The notes beneath the pieces are model-generated. The model made no database searches. It was not told the DNA's origin and worked only from the letters and a program-made list of their open reading frames with translations. Below are positions 61,885-64,000 of a stretch of 64,000 nucleotides of DNA, in pieces. Made by a program: the position numbers and the translations under genes. This DNA comes from an uncultured Acetatifactor sp. (GTDB lineage: Bacteria; Bacillota; Clostridia; Lachnospirales; Lachnospiraceae), in NCBI GenBank assembly GCA_947624245.1, contig CANQJL010000008.1, forward strand, positions 1 through 64,000, given 5' to 3'. Position 1 is the first letter of the stretch. Each line of letters opens with the position of its first letter.

Positions 61885-61919
61885 CCCCGCAGCTGTTCTC
61901 AAGACGGCCGCGGGGTTTT
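61885..61919 (+). terminator. Intrinsic terminator after tsf
   Basis: CCCCGCAGCTGT pairs with the second arm ACGGCCGCGGGG with one mismatch and a G-U pair, and is followed directly by TTTTATATTT. Confidence 0.85.
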
Positions 61920-61974
61920 ATATTTATGGGATTCCTCTGAACTTGTGGTAGACAAAAGTGCGGAAAACTGGTAC

Positions 61975-61980
61975 TATAAT
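61975..61980 (+). promoter_or_regulatory. Possible -10 box for the histidine kinase gene
   Basis: Perfect TATAAT at 61975-61980 but no good -35 at 16-18 bp spacing (TAGACA at 61949-61954 is 20 bp away). An activator may be needed. About 70 nt leader before ATG 62054, with GTGCGG/CCGCAC able to pair. Confidence 0.35.
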
Positions 61981-62053
61981 ACAAGAATGACCGCCCGTCT
62001 GAAGGGTGCGGGTCCGCAGCGGGGATTCTCACCGCACGGCCCGGAGGTGCTGC

Positions 62054-64000
62054 ATGTATAGTGTGATCATAAGCCTGCAGATAGTAGTGATCTGCCTTAC
62101 GCTGATAGCTCAGGGACTTTTGCTTGTGGGAGACGGTTCCAGAGAACAAAAATTGATGAGTCTGTTCATGGCCGGAGCTACCGTTCTCAATGTGGGCTAC
62201 CTTCTGGAAGTGACTTCCGTGACACAGGAAGCGGCCCTGGTGGCGGTGAAGATGCAGTATCTGGGAGTCGCTTTTATTCCCACTTTTTTCTGTTGGTTCA
62301 TGTTCGGGTACTGTAACGAGAAGATTCCCATCAGGACGCTGATCCTGCTGCTGATACTGATCATTCCGATGCTTGGCATGGTCTATACCTGTGAGTACCA
62401 TAAGTTCTTCTTTAAGAGCGTGGAATGGGTGGCCAGAGAGGGAGGCGACCGTTCCTACCTGCGCCTGACCTACGGACCCGGCTATACCATTTTCTTTACC
62501 GTGGCATATATGATTCCCTACAGTATGGCGATCTGTGCACTGATACACTCCACCGTCACTCATGCCGGTAAGATACTGGGGAAAAAATACAAAAGATTTA
62601 TTCTGATCTCCGTGTTTCCCATGGCGGCGCTGTTCACCTATGTGTGGCATATCTACTTAAGCTACGATTTCACGCCCGCCGCTTTGGGCGGTGCGCTTGC
62701 GCTGGTGGTCATACTGGTGTGGAGCAGGCGCAATTACGAGTTTGACCGGCTGGCCGCAGGCATGGTGCTCAGGAACATGGAAGACGGCGTCATCATGCTG
62801 GACCAGAAAAAGTGCATTGTCAGCTACAATCCTGCGGCGGCGGATATCTTTACGGAGCTGAGCTTCCAGACTGCGGGGGACAGCATCGACACGCTGGAGG
62901 ATTTTCCGCAGGAGATACTGGACCCTGATGTAAAGAAGAATTTCAGCCTGAACGGCCGTTACTATGAGAGCCATGTGCGGCAGATCACCGATGAGAAGGG
63001 CAAGAATCAGGGTTATGCGGTCATTATCTTTGATATGACGGAGACCAATACATACATAGAGGAGATCAAGCAGGTCCGCAAGGAGGCAGAGCAGGCCAGC
63101 ACGGCCAAGAGCGAATTCCTGGCCAATATGTCCCATGAGATCAGAACGCCTATGAATGCGGTGATCGGACTGAGCGATATCATCATGGAGGAGAGCCGCG
63201 GCCGAAAGGTGTACGGCTATGCCTGCGACATCAAGGCGGCCTCCCAGAATCTGCTCGCCATCATCAACGATGTCCTGGACCTCTCCAAGGTCGAGGCGGG
63301 CAAGATGGAGCTTGTGCCTACGGAGTACTATATCAAGGGCGTGATGGAAGAAGTGGCCAACATGATCAATGTGGCGGCGACTCAGAAGGGACTGGAGCTG
63401 CAGCGGGAATATGACGACAGCATTCCGTGCAGATATTACGGGGACGATGTCAGGATCAAGCAGATCCTCATCAATATCCTGAACAACGCCGTGAAGTTCA
63501 CAAAGGCGGGCTTTGTAAAGATATCCGTCAGCGGCAGCCCCGGCAGTCAGGAGGGGACGGAGGATCTGGTATTCCGTATTCAGGACACGGGCTGCGGTAT
63601 CAAGCAGGAAGATATGGAGAAGATCTTTGAAGATTTCCAGCAGATCGACTCCGGAAGAAACAGGGGCGTGGAGGGAACCGGCCTGGGACTGTCCATCACA
63701 AAGCGTTTTGTGCAGCTGATGAACGGACACATTGAGGTGGAGAGCGAATACGGGGAGGGCAGCACCTTTACCGTCACGATACCCCAGAAGATCATAGACA
63801 GCCGCACACTGGCAGAGGTGCCGGATCTTCCGCCCGATAAGGCCGAGCAGATAGAGACCTTTGTGGTGGATAATTACAAGGTGCTGGTGGTGGACGACAA
63901 TCTGATCAACCGCAAGGTCGCCATAGGATTTCTGAAGACCTACGGCTTTGAACTGTATGAGGCGGACAGCGGGCCGGAAGCCATCAAGATGGTGCAAAAG
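62054..64000 (+). CDS. Hybrid histidine kinase with seven-helix sensor (3' end outside window)
   Basis: 649 codons are visible from ATG 62054 (CCGGAGGTG upstream) and the frame stays open to the window end. N-terminal domain of about seven transmembrane helices (1-235, HisKA_7TM type), a PAS domain (about 237-335, starting RNMEDGVIMLDQKKCIVSYN without ligand residues I can name), a HisKA domain with His361 (EFLANMSHEIRTPMNAVIG), and an ATPase domain with QILINILNNAVKFT, DTGCGI and GTGLGLSI (about 470-585). A receiver starts at VLVVDDNLINRKVA (about 612) and is cut before its phospho-acceptor Asp. A response-regulator output or Hpt may follow outside. Ligand unknown. Confidence 0.92.
   Translation, partial: MYSVIISLQIVVICLTLIAQGLLLVGDGSREQKLMSLFMAGATVLNVGYLLEVTSVTQEAALVAVKMQYLGVAFIPTFFCWFMFGYCNEKIPIRTLILLLILIIPMLGMVYTCEYHKFFFKSVEWVAREGGDRSYLRLTYGPGYTIFFTVAYMIPYSMAICALIHSTVTHAGKILGKKYKRFILISVFPMAALFTYVWHIYLSYDFTPAALGGALALVVILVWSRRNYEFDRLAAGMVLRNMEDGVIMLDQKKCIVSYNPAAADIFTELSFQTAGDSIDTLEDFPQEILDPDVKKNFSLNGRYYESHVRQITDEKGKNQGYAVIIFDMTETNTYIEEIKQVRKEAEQASTAKSEFLANMSHEIRTPMNAVIGLSDIIMEESRGRKVYGYACDIKAASQNLLAIINDVLDLSKVEAGKMELVPTEYYIKGVMEEVANMINVAATQKGLELQREYDDSIPCRYYGDDVRIKQILINILNNAVKFTKAGFVKISVSGSPGSQEGTEDLVFRIQDTGCGIKQEDMEKIFEDFQQIDSGRNRGVEGTGLGLSITKRFVQLMNGHIEVESEYGEGSTFTVTIPQKIIDSRTLAEVPDLPPDKAEQIETFVVDNYKVLVVDDNLINRKVAIGFLKTYGFELYEADSGPEAIKMVQK

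Noticed and set aside
60121..61902. 593-codon minus-strand frame opposite rpsB and tsf
   Set aside because: It spans two highly conserved ribosomal genes and the gap between them; composition is Leu/His-rich as expected of an antisense shadow.
62657..63997. 446-codon minus-strand frame opposite the histidine kinase
   Set aside because: The plus strand carries clear kinase motifs in the same stretch.

Overview
The window comes from a spore-forming, flagellated, fairly GC-rich member of the Clostridia, most likely a Lachnospiraceae species (inferred from gene content and order, not from a database search). The sporulation genes gpr, spoIIP and sigK, a PolC-type replicative polymerase, CodY, and a Bacillus-style flagellar and chemotaxis operon with FliY, CheC and CheD all point to Firmicutes. 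I can support 60 protein genes (the last cut by the window end) and one tRNA. Every gene except rpsT is on the + strand.

Region 1 (1-24.1 kb) is housekeeping and sporulation. It holds tpiA, a zinc-ribbon membrane protein next to a TPM-domain membrane protein, rpsT on the opposite strand, the block gpr-spoIIP-lepA-hemW, sigK, a degenerate HD-GYP protein with a lone pilT, then comM and dprA (DNA uptake and processing), ispG, polC, a tRNA-Glu(CUC), topA and codY. The orders gpr-spoIIP-lepA-hemW and dprA ... topA ... codY-flgB resemble Bacillus subtilis, with different genes inserted between them.

Region 2 (24.3-59.9 kb) is one nearly gapless fla/che cluster: flgB-flgC-fliE-fliF-fliG-fliH-fliI-fliJ-motE-fliK-flgD-(TIGR02530)-flgE-flbD-motA-motB-fliL-fliM-fliY-cheY-fliO-fliP-fliQ-fliR-flhB-flhA-flhF-flhG-(PilZ protein)-cheB-cheA-cheW-cheC-cheD-(small membrane protein)-sigD-(FapA-like)-(unknown)-(SwrB-like)-(MltG-like). 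It encodes the rod and hook parts, MS ring, export apparatus and ATPase, stator, switch, most of the signalling pathway and the flagellar sigma factor. Flagellin, hook-associated proteins, CheR and chemoreceptors are not here. Many genes overlap by 1-14 bp, which suggests translational coupling. Candidate internal promoters precede fliK (SigD-like) and flbD-motA-motB (SigA-like).

Region 3 (59.9-64 kb) has rpsB-tsf behind a strong SigA-type promoter and a foldable 150-nt leader, then a hybrid histidine kinase with a seven-helix sensor that runs off the window end. rpsB-tsf directly after the fla/che operon again matches B. subtilis.

I saw no phage, transposon, convincing CRISPR array or defence island. 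The less ordinary observations are regulatory or concern small proteins: sigK with no room for a pro-sequence and a SigK-type promoter match, the structured rpsB leader, a stem-loop at the predicted 5' end of the flbD-motAB transcript, an inverted repeat around the tRNA promoter, and three poorly described genes around sigD.
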